Source: Paenibacillus sinopodophylli
GTDB lineage: Bacteria; Bacillota; Bacilli; Paenibacillales; Paenibacillaceae
Assembly: GCF_005930355.1 (NCBI RefSeq)
Contig: NZ_VDBO01000010.1
Span: 1-64,000 of the forward strand
Direction: 5' to 3'
Length of the DNA: 64,000 bases
This document shows, piece by piece, positions 43,119 to 52,756 of this stretch; the stretch's first letter is position 1, and the number at the start of each line of letters is the position of its first letter. The position numbers were made by a program, and so were the translations under genes. The notes below the pieces were generated by a model. It had not been told where the DNA came from, made no database searches, and worked only from the letters and a program-made list of their open reading frames with translations.

Positions 43119-43174
43119 TGTTGTACCGCTCGCATTATTCTCTCGTTAAACTCAGTATCGCTACCCAAACATAT

Positions 43175-44710
43175 CTATGTTGTTCGTGATTTACGCACTT
43201 TGCTGATGATTGTTACTGCTACGGTAATAGTAAGAATCAGTAGCGCTGCAGCTCCGCATAGTAAAGGCAATAGATCTCCGATGAACTTGTATACGGTATG
43301 TTTCTGATCTGATAGAGGAAGCTCCGCGGTGAAGACAATGCCGTGATCGCTATTCAAATCGTTCATTTCTGAGACCTCCCGGCCCTTCGCATCATATACC
43401 GCACTCATTCCGGCATGTGTGACGCGCAGAATCGGCATCTGATTTTCAATCGCTCTAAAAGCGCTAATTTCCGTGTGATAAGGTGTAATCGACTCCCAGT
43501 CGCTGGATGGAATAATGAAAACATCAGGATTTTGTAATCCGGCTTCGCGAATGCGGTGTGGGAAATCTGCATCGAAGCAGATCGCTGCCGCAATTTTACC
43601 AATAGCTGTCTCGACAACTGGCACTGCCTCTTCTCCTTTATGGAAGTAGCGCTCCTCCCCTGGCACTAAAGAAAATTTGGAGTATTCCGCTTTTATCTTG
43701 CCATCTGCATCAATAATAACCACTTGGTTATCCATCTTAGCTCCTTCCGGCGCATTTATTCTCACATATCCTGCAACCAAAACCGCTCCGTGCTCTGCCG
43801 AGAGTGACTGCAAACGTCGCAGAAATGCCTCTTCCTCTTGTTCCAATACAAGCGAAGCTCCCTCCGACCAACTGATCAAGGTGCTTCCACGTTCGAGCTC
43901 CTGCTCAGTACGGAGGAACAAGCCTTCATTTATCCGGTTTATCTGTTCGACTAATTCAGGCTGTCCCGATAGTTGATCATAAAATCCTTTCTTTTCCCAT
44001 TGGTCGAATAATTGTTGTATGGTGTCATCCCATATGATCCGATCCGGTGTAACACCTGACACCTTGATCGTTTCTGGCTGATTCTGCCCCGATTCCAGCA
44101 CAACGCCTCCTCCGGCAAATAGTAATAATACCGTTATTGTACTGATCAATAGCCGTTTGTGTTGTCGAACACCCTCACGACATCCAGATTGAAGCGTATA
44201 TGCCAGCAGCGAGGCGAACAAATACTGGATAAATACAATCCCCCATATACCAGACACAGATGCCAACATCGCAAGGGGTCTTATCGCCAATTGACTGTAT
44301 GCGGTAGAATTGAATGTCCCGAACGCGTTCCCATAGCTTGTAAAATACTCAAATGATGTCATCAACATCGGAAAAAACAACAAAGACGCAGCATGTCTGG
44401 TTCGGGTGACCACCCATTTATTCAACAGCAGCAACACAATCAACATAACGGTAGAAATCAACACAGTGATTGAATCAACTACGAGACCGCCAGGAATGAC
44501 ACTGCGATTGGAAATGATCATTACGACACTGACGCACGCAAGCGCGATCGGGACTGAATGTTTTACTCTCTCTCTATACATATAGATCAGCAGTATAGCT
44601 GGCGCTAGCCAAGCCGACAATACATATAGATTCGAAGTAATTGGCACCAAATACAATAAACAGACAGCAGCTATTAACCAGACATTCGAATTAAACCGCA
44701 CATCATTCAC
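43175..44710 (-). CDS. Lnt-like membrane carbon-nitrogen hydrolase
   Basis: 511 residues. About seven N-terminal membrane helices (10-205), a nitrilase-type catalytic domain (about 215-475) and one C-terminal helix give the plan of apolipoprotein N-acyltransferase. The expected triad is present: Glu283 in SWSEGA, Lys345 in EYSKFSLVPGEE and Cys378 in AAAICFD. Lnt adds the third acyl chain to lipoproteins in diderm bacteria. Monoderm relatives exist, and their substrates are mostly unclear. Given the number of lipoproteins in this genome, acyl transfer to lipoproteins is plausible but unproven. The gene stands alone between relics and an AraC-type gene. Confidence 0.82.
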   Translation of the reverse strand: MNDVRFNSNVWLIAAVCLLYLVPITSNLYVLSAWLAPAILLIYMYRERVKHSVPIALACVSVVMIISNRSVIPGGLVVDSITVLISTVMLIVLLLLNKWVVTRTRHAASLLFFPMLMTSFEYFTSYGNAFGTFNSTAYSQLAIRPLAMLASVSGIWGIVFIQYLFASLLAYTLQSGCREGVRQHKRLLISTITVLLLFAGGGVVLESGQNQPETIKVSGVTPDRIIWDDTIQQLFDQWEKKGFYDQLSGQPELVEQINRINEGLFLRTEQELERGSTLISWSEGASLVLEQEEEAFLRRLQSLSAEHGAVLVAGYVRINAPEGAKMDNQVVIIDADGKIKAEYSKFSLVPGEERYFHKGEEAVPVVETAIGKIAAAICFDADFPHRIREAGLQNPDVFIIPSSDWESITPYHTEISAFRAIENQMPILRVTHAGMSAVYDAKGREVSEMNDLNSDHGIVFTAELPLSDQKHTVYKFIGDLLPLLCGAAALLILTITVAVTIISKVRKSRTT

Positions 44711-44798
44711 TTCCTTTCATTCTTGCCCTTATCCTAGCAAAGAATCACAGGTCACGTTTGACGTTTATTGCTCTCATTTACAGCATATATCGAAAGGG

Positions 44799-45695
44799 CT
44801 ACTGAACCGAAAGGTAAATTTCCACTTCCACATCGTCTGAGTAAGGAGATTGAAATGTGGGCAAATACTTCTCAAGCAGAAGCTCACCTGTCAGTTTTGC
44901 ATTTGAAGCAGGAATACGGTATTGGTATAAAAAATGATAGGTTGAGAGAATGTTGTCCTTGGTCGTTTGAAACAACTTGCCCCGATGTACAAACTTCATC
45001 ATGTTCAGCCCGTTTAATTCGATTTGCTTCATTCCTGCCTGGATACTCCCCAACTCCTTCACTTCGACCGCAACCATTTCCTTAAAATAAGCTGTTTCAC
45101 CGATGTAAGTAATATCGTAGCATAGACGGAATATGGTATCCGATTTCCGGTTAGGAATTCCTTCAGTTTGCTGAATGAACGATTCGATAAACGGAAAGAT
45201 TGTTCTCACATTCTCGTCGCACGACAGTCGTTCAATGCCGACGAGCTGTAAATTCTCAATCTTTTCACGATGGTCTGTTACGACCACATGACCATGTTTT
45301 GCTTTAATATCCAACCAGATCGATGCAATATCGATTCTCGATGACAGTTCATCCAACCGGTAATCCTTGCCTGCATACTTTGAACGATATTTTGCGGGAG
45401 GAATCTGATACATTTTTTTAAAATTGCGGCTAAAAACCTCCTGTGAGCCAAAACCGTACTTAACCGCAATATCCAAAATACTGCTGCGAACTTTTCTCAA
45501 TTCAGCAGCAGCCCAAATCAACTTCCTCTTGCGTATGTAATCGTATACGGTTATACCGACCACTGCTTTAAAGAGACGATAAAAATGGAACTTCGAGATG
45601 TAGGTCAATCCAATCAGCCGATCAATGTCGACTTGTTCCTCGATTTGGTCTTCCACTGAATCAACAAAACGCTGAATCGCCTGCAGATAATCCAT
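44799..45695 (-). CDS. AraC-family regulator with GyrI-like effector domain
   Basis: 298 residues. Residues 1-110 form an AraC DNA-binding domain at the N-terminus (HFYRLFKAVVGITVYDYIR, SILDIAVKYGFGSQEVFSRNF, PPAKYR). About 125-298 resemble a GyrI/effector-binding domain (VVVTDHREKIENLQLVGIE), an arrangement like Rob or BltR-type drug-responsive regulators. ATG 45695 follows GGGGG by several bases; the frame can be extended to 45734, but that segment lies in intron-like sequence. The target genes are unknown. Confidence 0.85.
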   Translation of the reverse strand: MDYLQAIQRFVDSVEDQIEEQVDIDRLIGLTYISKFHFYRLFKAVVGITVYDYIRKRKLIWAAAELRKVRSSILDIAVKYGFGSQEVFSRNFKKMYQIPPAKYRSKYAGKDYRLDELSSRIDIASIWLDIKAKHGHVVVTDHREKIENLQLVGIERLSCDENVRTIFPFIESFIQQTEGIPNRKSDTIFRLCYDITYIGETAYFKEMVAVEVKELGSIQAGMKQIELNGLNMMKFVHRGKLFQTTKDNILSTYHFLYQYRIPASNAKLTGELLLEKYLPTFQSPYSDDVEVEIYLSVQ

Positions 45696-45800
45696 CACTA
45701 TCCCCCTCAAATCGTGCATGCGGGTTTCCCGCACACAGCTTTCCTTCGTCAGTTTCCCATCTGCATGAGTGAGTCGTCTTTACCCTTCACCGGGCTGCAT
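45696..45800 (-). other. possible group II intron RNA relic
   Basis: Read on the minus strand, a stretch with GGTGAAGGGTAAAGACGACT, AACTGACGAAGGAAAGCTG and a hairpin GTGTGCGGGAAACCCGCA followed by TTTGAGGGGG resembles conserved flanks of group II intron reverse transcriptase genes as I remember them. No reverse transcriptase is present, and the AraC gene now uses its G-rich end as ribosome site. The assignment is from memory. Confidence 0.35.
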
Positions 45801-45888
45801 ATTTCACAACTGCTACGGCACTTAAAAAGATAAAGCTACCGTGTGGATTTGAACTACTTAGATTGTGCGACTGAGTGGGAAATCAAAA

Positions 45889-45920
45889 AACGCCACCACA
45901 TGATGTGGTGACGTCTTTTT
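45889..45920 (-). terminator. terminator of tRNA-Ala
   Basis: A CACCACATGATGTGGTG stem extends outward as ACGCC/ACGTC. On the minus strand it is followed by TTTTTTGATTT. It begins about six bases past the 3' end of the tRNA. Confidence 0.85.
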
Positions 45921-45925
45921 TTGTA

Positions 45926-45998
<73 letters not shown>

Positions 45999-46106
45999 GT
46001 AATCAATCTTAACGCCGGTATGGTATTCCGTTAGACTGCTCAATCCTAACCTAGCTAAGACCAAAATAACGACAAGGTTGATCTTAGCATACGATGCTAG
46101 GAACTG

Positions 46107-46589
46107 TCAATCATTATCCACAATGCTATTGAGCGGATGTTTGGACAGCAAATTGTTAAGCTCTTTCATAAACATATCGATGTCTTTGAATTGACGGTAT
46201 ACGGATGCGAAGCGGACATAGGCTACCTCGTCAACCGGATAAAGCTCATTCATAACGATCGCGCCGATATCGCTGCTGTCGACTTCCGCATGTGCCGTTG
46301 TCCGCAGCTCCTTCTCAACCTCCGATACGATTACCTCAAGACGTTCAACCGGTACAGGACGCTTCTCACAGGCACGGATGAGCCCGCGCAATATTTTGTC
46401 ACGGCTGAACTCCTCGCGACTGCCATCTTTCTTAATCACGATTAGAGGCGTTTCTTCAATCATTTCGAAAGTCGTAAAGCGGCGGCTGCACTTCTCGCAC
46501 TCACGGCGACGACGGATTGATTTGTTTTCGTTCGCTGGTCTGGAGTCTAATACTTTCGTTCCAGCGTAGTCGCAGTATGGACATTTCAT
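46107..46589 (-). CDS. nrdR: transcriptional repressor NrdR
   Basis: 160 residues, the usual NrdR length. A zinc ribbon with Cys3, Cys6, Cys31 and Cys34 (CPYC, CEKC) contains RRRREC. It is followed by an ATP-cone domain (about 50-140) beginning PLIVIKKDGSREEFSRDKI. NrdR senses dATP/ATP and represses ribonucleotide reductase operons. It is divergent from a spore protein gene. The reading is unambiguous. Confidence 0.97.
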   Translation of the reverse strand: MKCPYCDYAGTKVLDSRPANENKSIRRRRECEKCSRRFTTFEMIEETPLIVIKKDGSREEFSRDKILRGLIRACEKRPVPVERLEVIVSEVEKELRTTAHAEVDSSDIGAIVMNELYPVDEVAYVRFASVYRQFKDIDMFMKELNNLLSKHPLNSIVDND

Positions 46590-46669
46590 AAAGGTATTAT
46601 CTCCTTTCTTGATTGCATGTGCCTAGAATAGAGGCTATTCGCACAATAAATTAATTTCCATGTAATTCC

Positions 46670-46700
46670 TGTAATGAAGTTTCGATTTCTGCACATAATA
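46670..46700 (+). promoter_or_regulatory. possible forespore (sigma G) promoter
   Basis: TGTAAT (46670-46675) and CATAATA (46694-46700) are 18 bp apart, near the sigma G spacing and -10 form CATACTA. The position before a spore-protein gene supports it; the -35 match is weak. Confidence 0.35.
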
Positions 46701-46730
46701 CTTTTACCAACCGCAAGGAGGTGAACATAC

Positions 46731-46949
46731 ATGAGCGCATCCCGCAGCAGTAACCAATTGGTAGTGCCACAAGCGACAGCTGCCCTTGATCAAATGAAAT
46801 ATGAAGTTGCTCAAGAGCTAGGCATCGCAATTCCGCAAGACGGATACTACGGCAACATGGCTACAAAAGACGCAGGCTCGATCGGAGGATATATTACCCG
46901 TCGCCTAGTGCAAATTGCCGAGCAATCCCTTGCTGGTCAATACAAATAA
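46731..46949 (+). CDS. alpha/beta-type small acid-soluble spore protein
   Basis: 72 residues with both conserved blocks of alpha/beta SASPs: LDQMKYEVAQELGI and GYITRRLVQIAEQSLAG. These proteins coat and protect DNA in the dormant spore. AAGGAGG lies nine bases before the ATG. The presence of the gene shows that the organism forms endospores. Confidence 0.96.
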   Translation: MSASRSSNQLVVPQATAALDQMKYEVAQELGIAIPQDGYYGNMATKDAGSIGGYITRRLVQIAEQSLAGQYK

Positions 46950-47059
46950 TGATTCATTAAATGTTGTATGAATAACAGAAGCTTTGGCCGGGCCTGTCCA
47001 TGAAGAGACAGGCCTCCAAGGCTTCATTGTATTTTCGAAGTAGCAATTGCTCGTTTGGA

Positions 47060-47626
47060 TCAGAAGCTCGGATATAAATCCTTGTATTTATTATAGTAAT
47101 AAATAACCCGCTGTACATAGTGCCTCGTCTCACCAAAAGGAATTTCGTTGACCGTCTCGATCGTTCCATCCCACACACCTGTATCCAGCCATTTTCTAAC
47201 GTTTCCTGGACCTGCATTGTAGGCTGCAATGGCAGCAATCTGATTCTGGCCAAATTGCTCGCTGAGCGAGTTCAAATACCAGGAACCAATCTCAATGCTA
47301 ACGTCTGCTCGATGCCTTAGCGTATCCTCTGTGACATTTTTGAAGCCTGCCTTTTGCACGACCCAATCTGCGGTATCCGGCATAATTTGCATTAAGCCCA
47401 GTGCACCTTTCCTTGAATCCTTGCCTGTCTGATAATTGGTTTCACTGCGTATGATAGCAGCAACCAGATGCGGTTCAACACCATAATTAGAAGCGCTTGC
47501 CCGTATGTCAGCTTTGTATTTCACAGGATACATAATGGCGCCAAGCCAGTCCGATTTGAGAAACAGAATGGTGATCAACCCGAGCAAAAGCAGGAGCAGC
47601 ACTCGTTTTTTCAAAAGTACTTTCAT
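47060..47626 (-). CDS. lytic transglycosylase (SLT family)
   Basis: 188 residues with an N-terminal membrane helix (about 7-24) and an SLT-type goose-lysozyme-like domain: catalytic Glu in IRSETNYQ, then GALGLMQIMP and AAYNAGPGNVRKW. It should cleave peptidoglycan outside the membrane; related proteins act in wall growth or sporulation. ATG 47626 overlaps the coaE stop by four bases (ATGA), which fixes the start over the longer frame. Confidence 0.92.
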   Translation of the reverse strand: MKVLLKKRVLLLLLLGLITILFLKSDWLGAIMYPVKYKADIRASASNYGVEPHLVAAIIRSETNYQTGKDSRKGALGLMQIMPDTADWVVQKAGFKNVTEDTLRHRADVSIEIGSWYLNSLSEQFGQNQIAAIAAYNAGPGNVRKWLDTGVWDGTIETVNEIPFGETRHYVQRVIYYYNKYKDLYPSF

Positions 47627-48219
47627 GGCAAGCACTGGCTTTCCCAGAATGCATCCAGCTGGCGTTTCGTTTCCTCCAACGATCCGCTGTTATCAATGAC
47701 GAAGTCTGCACGCTCACGCTTCTGTTCAATATCCATTTGGAGCAATACCCGCCGGTTAGCTTCTTCCTCCGAAACATCGTTTCTTTTCATTAAACGAGTC
47801 TTCTGAACCTCTACAGGCACGTATACGACCATTATCCCGTCATAGAGCTGCTCTTGCTTCGTTTCGTACAGCAGCGGCACATCAGCAATGATCAGCCGGT
47901 TAGGAAACTGCTCTGCGTAGCTATGTATGGTTGCTTGCATGCTTGCACGAATAGCCGGATGCGTAATGGCTTCTAGCTTGGCAAGCAGGCTTTTATCCTG
48001 AAATACGATAGCGCCGAGAGCCTTTCTATTCAATGTGCCGTCTTGTTCTAAGACAGCTTGTCCGAACGTAGAGGCGATTGCCTCTAAAGCCGGTCTACCT
48101 GGAAGAACAATTTCTCTTGCGACTTGATCGGCATCGACCAGCAGCGCACCGCGTTCCACCAACATATTGGCGATAGTGCTTTTACCGCTGGCAATACCGC
48201 CGGTTAATCCGATTCTCAT
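47623..48219 (-). CDS. coaE: dephospho-CoA kinase
   Basis: 198 residues, typical of CoaE. The P-loop GLTGGIASGKST is at 4-15, with the CoA-domain motifs VDADQVAREIV and HPAIR. It performs the last step of coenzyme A synthesis. It lies in a conserved block after polA, mutM and ytaF, and its stop overlaps the transglycosylase start. Confidence 0.96.
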   Translation of the reverse strand: MRIGLTGGIASGKSTIANMLVERGALLVDADQVAREIVLPGRPALEAIASTFGQAVLEQDGTLNRKALGAIVFQDKSLLAKLEAITHPAIRASMQATIHSYAEQFPNRLIIADVPLLYETKQEQLYDGIMVVYVPVEVQKTRLMKRNDVSEEEANRRVLLQMDIEQKRERADFVIDNSGSLEETKRQLDAFWESQCLP

Positions 48220-48234
48220 TCATTTCACCTCAAA

Positions 48235-48942
48235 TTATAACAGCTTCATAATTCCCATCATGATTAATAATATGCCAGGCAGCATAGATAATGTTTGCAT
48301 ACCTCTCCAAGCCGAGAATCGAAAGCCGAAGCGCATCCCGCCAATTAGAAAAATCGCGCTCGCTGCCGCTATCGTCAAAGCTGTCAGCACAGACGGCAGC
48401 CCGATCAGCGCTGCACCGAGACCAGCACCAAAAGCATCGAGCGACAATGCAACACCAAGCATGACGGCTTCAGAAGCTGAGATCGTCCCCGACTTGTCGA
48501 CATCTGCTGCTTGCGGCGTTCTAAGAATCTGAATGACAAGGCCAAGCCGCTTCAGTTCAACCATGACGACAAGAGCTGCGCTCGCAATTTCTCCTGCATG
48601 CGGTTTAACTAGTCCTTCAGCCGCAGCTGCGCTCGCAAGTTCCGAAGTATCTACTGACTCATCAGCGTGCTTTCCCTTTCTAAGCTGCAGCAGCGCCCAG
48701 CCTCCGATTAGAATAAGCACACAAGCACCGATGAGGCGAGCTGTGAATTCGGACAGAAAACCCGTCAGCCAGCCGCCCACCTGCATCGACAAATAGATAA
48801 TCAAACCGGAGCAGCAAGCGATAATAAGTACCGACAGCATAGGGATGCGAATTCTCCGCAAGCCGTACGTAACGCCAACACCAAATCCATCCAAACTAAC
48901 GGCAAAAGCTAGCACCAACAGCGAAGCAACATGCGCGAACAA
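48235..48942 (-). CDS. ytaF: sporulation membrane protein YtaF (MntP-like)
   Basis: About 235 residues with six membrane helices in two similar halves: LAFAVSLDGFGVGVTYG at the start and GVALSLDAFGAGLGAAL after a charged middle loop. This twofold pattern is shared with the MntP manganese exporter family. In Bacillus ytaF lies beside mutM and coaE, as here. The start is placed at TTG 48942, nine bases after GGGGAGGG, instead of 48981. Transport activity is not established. Confidence 0.9.
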   Translation of the reverse strand: MFAHVASLLVLAFAVSLDGFGVGVTYGLRRIRIPMLSVLIIACCSGLIIYLSMQVGGWLTGFLSEFTARLIGACVLILIGGWALLQLRKGKHADESVDTSELASAAAAEGLVKPHAGEIASAALVVMVELKRLGLVIQILRTPQAADVDKSGTISASEAVMLGVALSLDAFGAGLGAALIGLPSVLTALTIAAASAIFLIGGMRFGFRFSAWRGMQTLSMLPGILLIMMGIMKLL

Positions 48943-49072
48943 TCGTAAAGTCCCTCCCCGCACGGCAGACAACCGGCTCACTAACCATCCCGTGAGTAGT
49001 CATCCGCCTATTGTTCGTAACACATCTATCATATGCGGGGAGTATTTGTCTGTGCATGTCGCGGGCGAAAAG

Positions 49073-49927
49073 CTACTGCTCCTTGCTCTGTAAGACCGCA
49101 GCCAATGGCTGGCATTTGCTGCAAATATGAGTCCCTCTGCCACCGACAACAAATTTATGAATCGGTCTTGAGCAAGCCGGACATGGTTCGTCCTTCTTCC
49201 CATAAACAAGCAGTTGATGCTGGAACATTCCCATCTCGCCTTGACCGTTCACATAAGATTTGATTGATGAACCGCCGGCTTCAACTGCTTTTGCCAGCGT
49301 AGACTTTATCGCCTCGTAAAGACGTTTCCACTCTGCCGGCTTCAATGTTCCGGGCGTGCGTTCTGGGTGGATACGAGCTTGGAACAAAGCTTCATCCACA
49401 TAAATATTGCCAAGCCCAACAATATGCTCTTGATTGAGCAGCAGCGGTTTGATTTTCGTTGCCCGCTTCTCCAGCTTGCTTCGGAGCGCATCCGCCGTAA
49501 ACGATGGCTCGAGAGGCTCTATGCCAAGCTTGTTAAGCGGCGGCTGCAAAAGCTCCTGTCCAGCTTCGAATAGATGCATCGTGCCGAACTGCCGCACATC
49601 CTTGTAACGCAGATCAGTACCATCCTCGAAATGGAATATGACATGCGTATGCAGCTCAATCGGCTCTTCCGCTCGGAATACGCCGTAACGTCCCTCCATT
49701 CGCAGATGGGATACGAGCACGAGGCCATCCAGCACAATTCGCAAAAACTTGCCGCGACGCTCAACCGTTTGAATCGTATGGCCAATGAGTGCATCTGCGA
49801 ACTGCTCTGGCTCGGCAGGGCGCTGTATAATACGCGGGAGTCTCACGGTTACGGACTGTATTCGTTTTCCCGCAACAAGTTCTATCAATGTTCTTCTTAC
49901 CGTTTCTACCTCTGGCAATTCAGGCAT
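49073..49927 (-). CDS. mutM: formamidopyrimidine-DNA glycosylase
   Basis: 284 residues. The N-terminal PELPEVET gives catalytic Pro2 and Glu3, RRGKFL holds the conserved Lys, and a helix-two-turn-helix is near 165-185 (VGLGNIYVDEALF). A C-terminal zinc finger has CPAC and CSKC. It removes 8-oxoguanine and nicks the backbone in base-excision repair. It lies about 50 bp downstream of polA, a natural functional neighbour. Confidence 0.97.
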   Translation of the reverse strand: MPELPEVETVRRTLIELVAGKRIQSVTVRLPRIIQRPAEPEQFADALIGHTIQTVERRGKFLRIVLDGLVLVSHLRMEGRYGVFRAEEPIELHTHVIFHFEDGTDLRYKDVRQFGTMHLFEAGQELLQPPLNKLGIEPLEPSFTADALRSKLEKRATKIKPLLLNQEHIVGLGNIYVDEALFQARIHPERTPGTLKPAEWKRLYEAIKSTLAKAVEAGGSSIKSYVNGQGEMGMFQHQLLVYGKKDEPCPACSRPIHKFVVGGRGTHICSKCQPLAAVLQSKEQ

Positions 49928-49976
49928 TTTCTCTTCACCTCAACAACCATTATACCCGAAACAGCCCGCCAGCGGG

Positions 49977-52655
49977 TTACTTTGCTTCATACCAATTGTC
50001 ACCGAAGCTCATATCAGCCTTGAGCGGAACGTCAAGCGTGAGCGCTCCTGCCATCACTTCAGGCACTAGCGTCTTCATCAGCTCAAGCTCAGCCTGCGGC
50101 ACCTCAAATACGAGCTCATCGTGCACTTGCAGCAGCATGCGGCTTTTCAGCTTGCGCTCGCGCAGCGTCGCGTCCATATGCACCATCGCCAGCTTAATAA
50201 TATCTGCCGCTGTACCTTGAATCGGTGTATTCATTGCCGTCCGCTCTGCAAAGGAACGCAAATTGAAATTTGAAGCGTTTATGTCATTCAGATAACGCCT
50301 GCGCTCAAGCAGCGTCGCCACATACCCATCTCGCTTAGCTTGCTGCACAATATCATGCATATACTGGCGAACGCCTTTGAACACTTCCTTATAGTCCGCA
50401 ATAAACTTGCCTGCTTCGTTCCGCGTAATGCCTAAGTTCTGTGACAAGCCGAAATCGCTGATGCCATATACGATACCGAAGTTGACCGCCTTCGCTGAGC
50501 GGCGCATGTTGGAATCTACTTCCTCGGCTGTAACGCCGAACACATCCATCGCCGTCTTCGTATGAATATCCATGTCCTGTATGAAGGCTTCCTTCATATT
50601 CTCATCATCCGCGATATGAGCGAGCACTCGCAGCTCAATCTGTGAATAGTCGGCTGCGACGATGAACCAGCCGGGCTCAGATGGTACGAACGCTTTCCGA
50701 ATCTGACGGCCTTCCTCTAGGCGGATCGGAATGTTCTGGAGATTCGGGAACTGGCTGCTCAGGCGGCCCGTAGCTGCAATCGTCTGGCGGTAATAGGTGT
50801 GGATTTTGCCCGTTTCCTTGCGTACTTCTTTCAACAGTCCTTCCACATACGTGGACTGCAGCTTAGAGAGCTGGCGGTAATGCAGAATAAGCGGAATAAT
50901 CTCATGATAAGGCGCTAGCTCTTCAAGCACCTCGGCGTCGGTTGAATAGCCTGTTTTCGTCTTTTTCTTAGCAGGCAGTCCCAGCTTCTCGAACAAAATT
51001 TCACCAAGCTGCTTAGGCGACCCGATATTGAATTCAGTGCCAGCCAGCCTGTATACGCTGCTAATGATCGTAGCTAGTTGTCCTTCCAAGCTGCGGCCCA
51101 GCTCTTCCAGCTCCTCAGACTTTACTGTGATGCCTTGAAACTCCATACCGGCAAGAATGCGGGACAGCGGATGCTCCATGTCGAAATAAAGCTTGCTCAT
51201 TCCTGTGCGACTAAGCTCATCAGTTAGCAGCGGCACCAGCTTCCGAACCGCTTCCGCCTTCAGCGACAAATGACGATAGAGCGTATCTGCATCCGGCACT
51301 TTGAATTTCGCGCCTTTCCCATATACAGCTTCATCCGGCGGCAACAGGGATAGACCTTGCTTCTCATTAATACCGCTCAGCGTCTGGCTCGCTTCGGTTG
51401 GATCAAGCAGATAGGCAGCTAGCTGCACATCGAATGCCGAGCCCTCGAAGCTGATCCCGCTCCACTTGAGCGCAAGCTCTACCTTATGCAAATCGAAGCC
51501 GTATTTCGGCTTGTCCGCTTGCTCCAGCCAATCGCGCAGCTTCGCAGCGAAGGGCTGTTTAAGCACCGAATAGGGCATCGCGTACACGGATTCCTCCGTA
51601 GCAATCGCGAGACCAATCAGCTCAGCATGATGCGGATTCTCCCCGATTGCTTCTATGTATAAACCATTTTTGTCCGTTTGCCCGAGAAGCTCAACCAGTC
51701 TATCCAGCAAGTCTGCCTGTTCATCCGATTCGATGACATGAATCGTCAAATCAGCTGCAGCAGCCTGCGCTTCCTCTTCCATGTCTCCGGCTTCTGCTCC
51801 AAGCTGCAGCCGCTCAATCAATGATTTGAATTCAAGCTTGCGGAATGCTTCCGCAAGCTTAGGTCCGTCATAGCCCGCATAGCTAAGCTCATCCATACTT
51901 TTCTCGAATGGCACCTCGCGGAATATGGTCGCGAGCTTCTTGCTCATCGTTGCGTCGTCCTTATGCGTCTCAATGTTTTCCTTCAGTTTCCCCTTGAGCT
52001 TGTCCAAGCTAGCAAGTACATTCTCCACAGTGCCATGCTCGTGAAGCAGCTTCAGAGCGGTCTTCTCCCCGACACCGGGTACGCCTGGAATGTTGTCGGA
52101 TACATCGCCCATAAGGCCTTTCAGATCAATGATCTGCATGGGCACAAGTCCGTATTTCTCTTGAATCGCTTCAGGCGTATATAGATCAACCTCGCTAACA
52201 CCTTTGCGAGTAACAGCAATCGTCACCTTATCGGAAGCGAGCTGCAGCATATCCTTGTCTCCGGTTACGACGAATGTCGCCACGCCTTTGTCATCCGCAG
52301 CCTTCGTCAGCGTCCCGATAATGTCATCCGCCTCATATCCTGCAAGCTCGTACTGCGATATATTGAACGCATGCAGCAGCTCCTTGAGTACAGGGAATTG
52401 CTCAGATAACTCAGGTGGCGTCTTCTGTCTTCCGCCTTTGTATTCGGCATAGCCTTCATGACGAAACGTTACTTTGCCTGCATCGAAAGCTACCAGCACA
52501 TGTGTTGGTTTTTCTTGCTCCAACAGTTTAAGCAGCATCGTCGTAAAGCCAAATATGGCATTCGTATGGTTGCCGGACGAATTCGTCAGCGGCGGAAGCG
52601 CGAAAAAAGCGCGGTATATGATACTGTTCCCATCAATAAGCATCCATTTTTCCAT
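49977..52655 (-). CDS. polA: DNA polymerase I
   Basis: 892 residues. The 5'-3' exonuclease domain covers 1-290 (LIDGNSIIYRAFFAL, GYEADDIIGTL, GDVSDNIPGVPGVG). The 300-480 region has lost the acidic residues of a proofreading exonuclease, as in Bacillus enzymes. The polymerase domain (about 490-892) has DYSQIELRVLAH and the catalytic HDE in LQVHDELVFEV. It works in repair and Okazaki fragment maturation. It is first in the polA-mutM-ytaF-coaE-slt cluster. Confidence 0.97.
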   Translation of the reverse strand: MEKWMLIDGNSIIYRAFFALPPLTNSSGNHTNAIFGFTTMLLKLLEQEKPTHVLVAFDAGKVTFRHEGYAEYKGGRQKTPPELSEQFPVLKELLHAFNISQYELAGYEADDIIGTLTKAADDKGVATFVVTGDKDMLQLASDKVTIAVTRKGVSEVDLYTPEAIQEKYGLVPMQIIDLKGLMGDVSDNIPGVPGVGEKTALKLLHEHGTVENVLASLDKLKGKLKENIETHKDDATMSKKLATIFREVPFEKSMDELSYAGYDGPKLAEAFRKLEFKSLIERLQLGAEAGDMEEEAQAAAADLTIHVIESDEQADLLDRLVELLGQTDKNGLYIEAIGENPHHAELIGLAIATEESVYAMPYSVLKQPFAAKLRDWLEQADKPKYGFDLHKVELALKWSGISFEGSAFDVQLAAYLLDPTEASQTLSGINEKQGLSLLPPDEAVYGKGAKFKVPDADTLYRHLSLKAEAVRKLVPLLTDELSRTGMSKLYFDMEHPLSRILAGMEFQGITVKSEELEELGRSLEGQLATIISSVYRLAGTEFNIGSPKQLGEILFEKLGLPAKKKTKTGYSTDAEVLEELAPYHEIIPLILHYRQLSKLQSTYVEGLLKEVRKETGKIHTYYRQTIAATGRLSSQFPNLQNIPIRLEEGRQIRKAFVPSEPGWFIVAADYSQIELRVLAHIADDENMKEAFIQDMDIHTKTAMDVFGVTAEEVDSNMRRSAKAVNFGIVYGISDFGLSQNLGITRNEAGKFIADYKEVFKGVRQYMHDIVQQAKRDGYVATLLERRRYLNDINASNFNLRSFAERTAMNTPIQGTAADIIKLAMVHMDATLRERKLKSRMLLQVHDELVFEVPQAELELMKTLVPEVMAGALTLDVPLKADMSFGDNWYEAK

Positions 52656-52756
52656 AAGGGATCACACCTTCTTTATGTAGCATTCATACCTCCCATTATA
52701 CCACAAAAAGGGCTATTCCCAAGCATCGCTGCCTCAGAAGAGCCCCTTCTAAACGA

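Larger units (their letters stand above)
42915..43174. other. gene-free region with tRNA-like relics
   Basis: Contains AGCTGACCTCATCTGCACGG near 42930, which resembles the complement of a tRNA-Ala anticodon-arm/variable-loop segment, then a hairpin terminator and a 76-bp tRNA-like sequence. No protein-coding frame is credible. Confidence 0.4.

Noticed and set aside
45839..45880. Possible further tRNA T-arm fragment (GGATTTGAACT) beside tRNA-Ala
   Set aside because: Only about a dozen bases fit a T-arm and nothing else of a tRNA is visible, so it is too weak to list as a feature.
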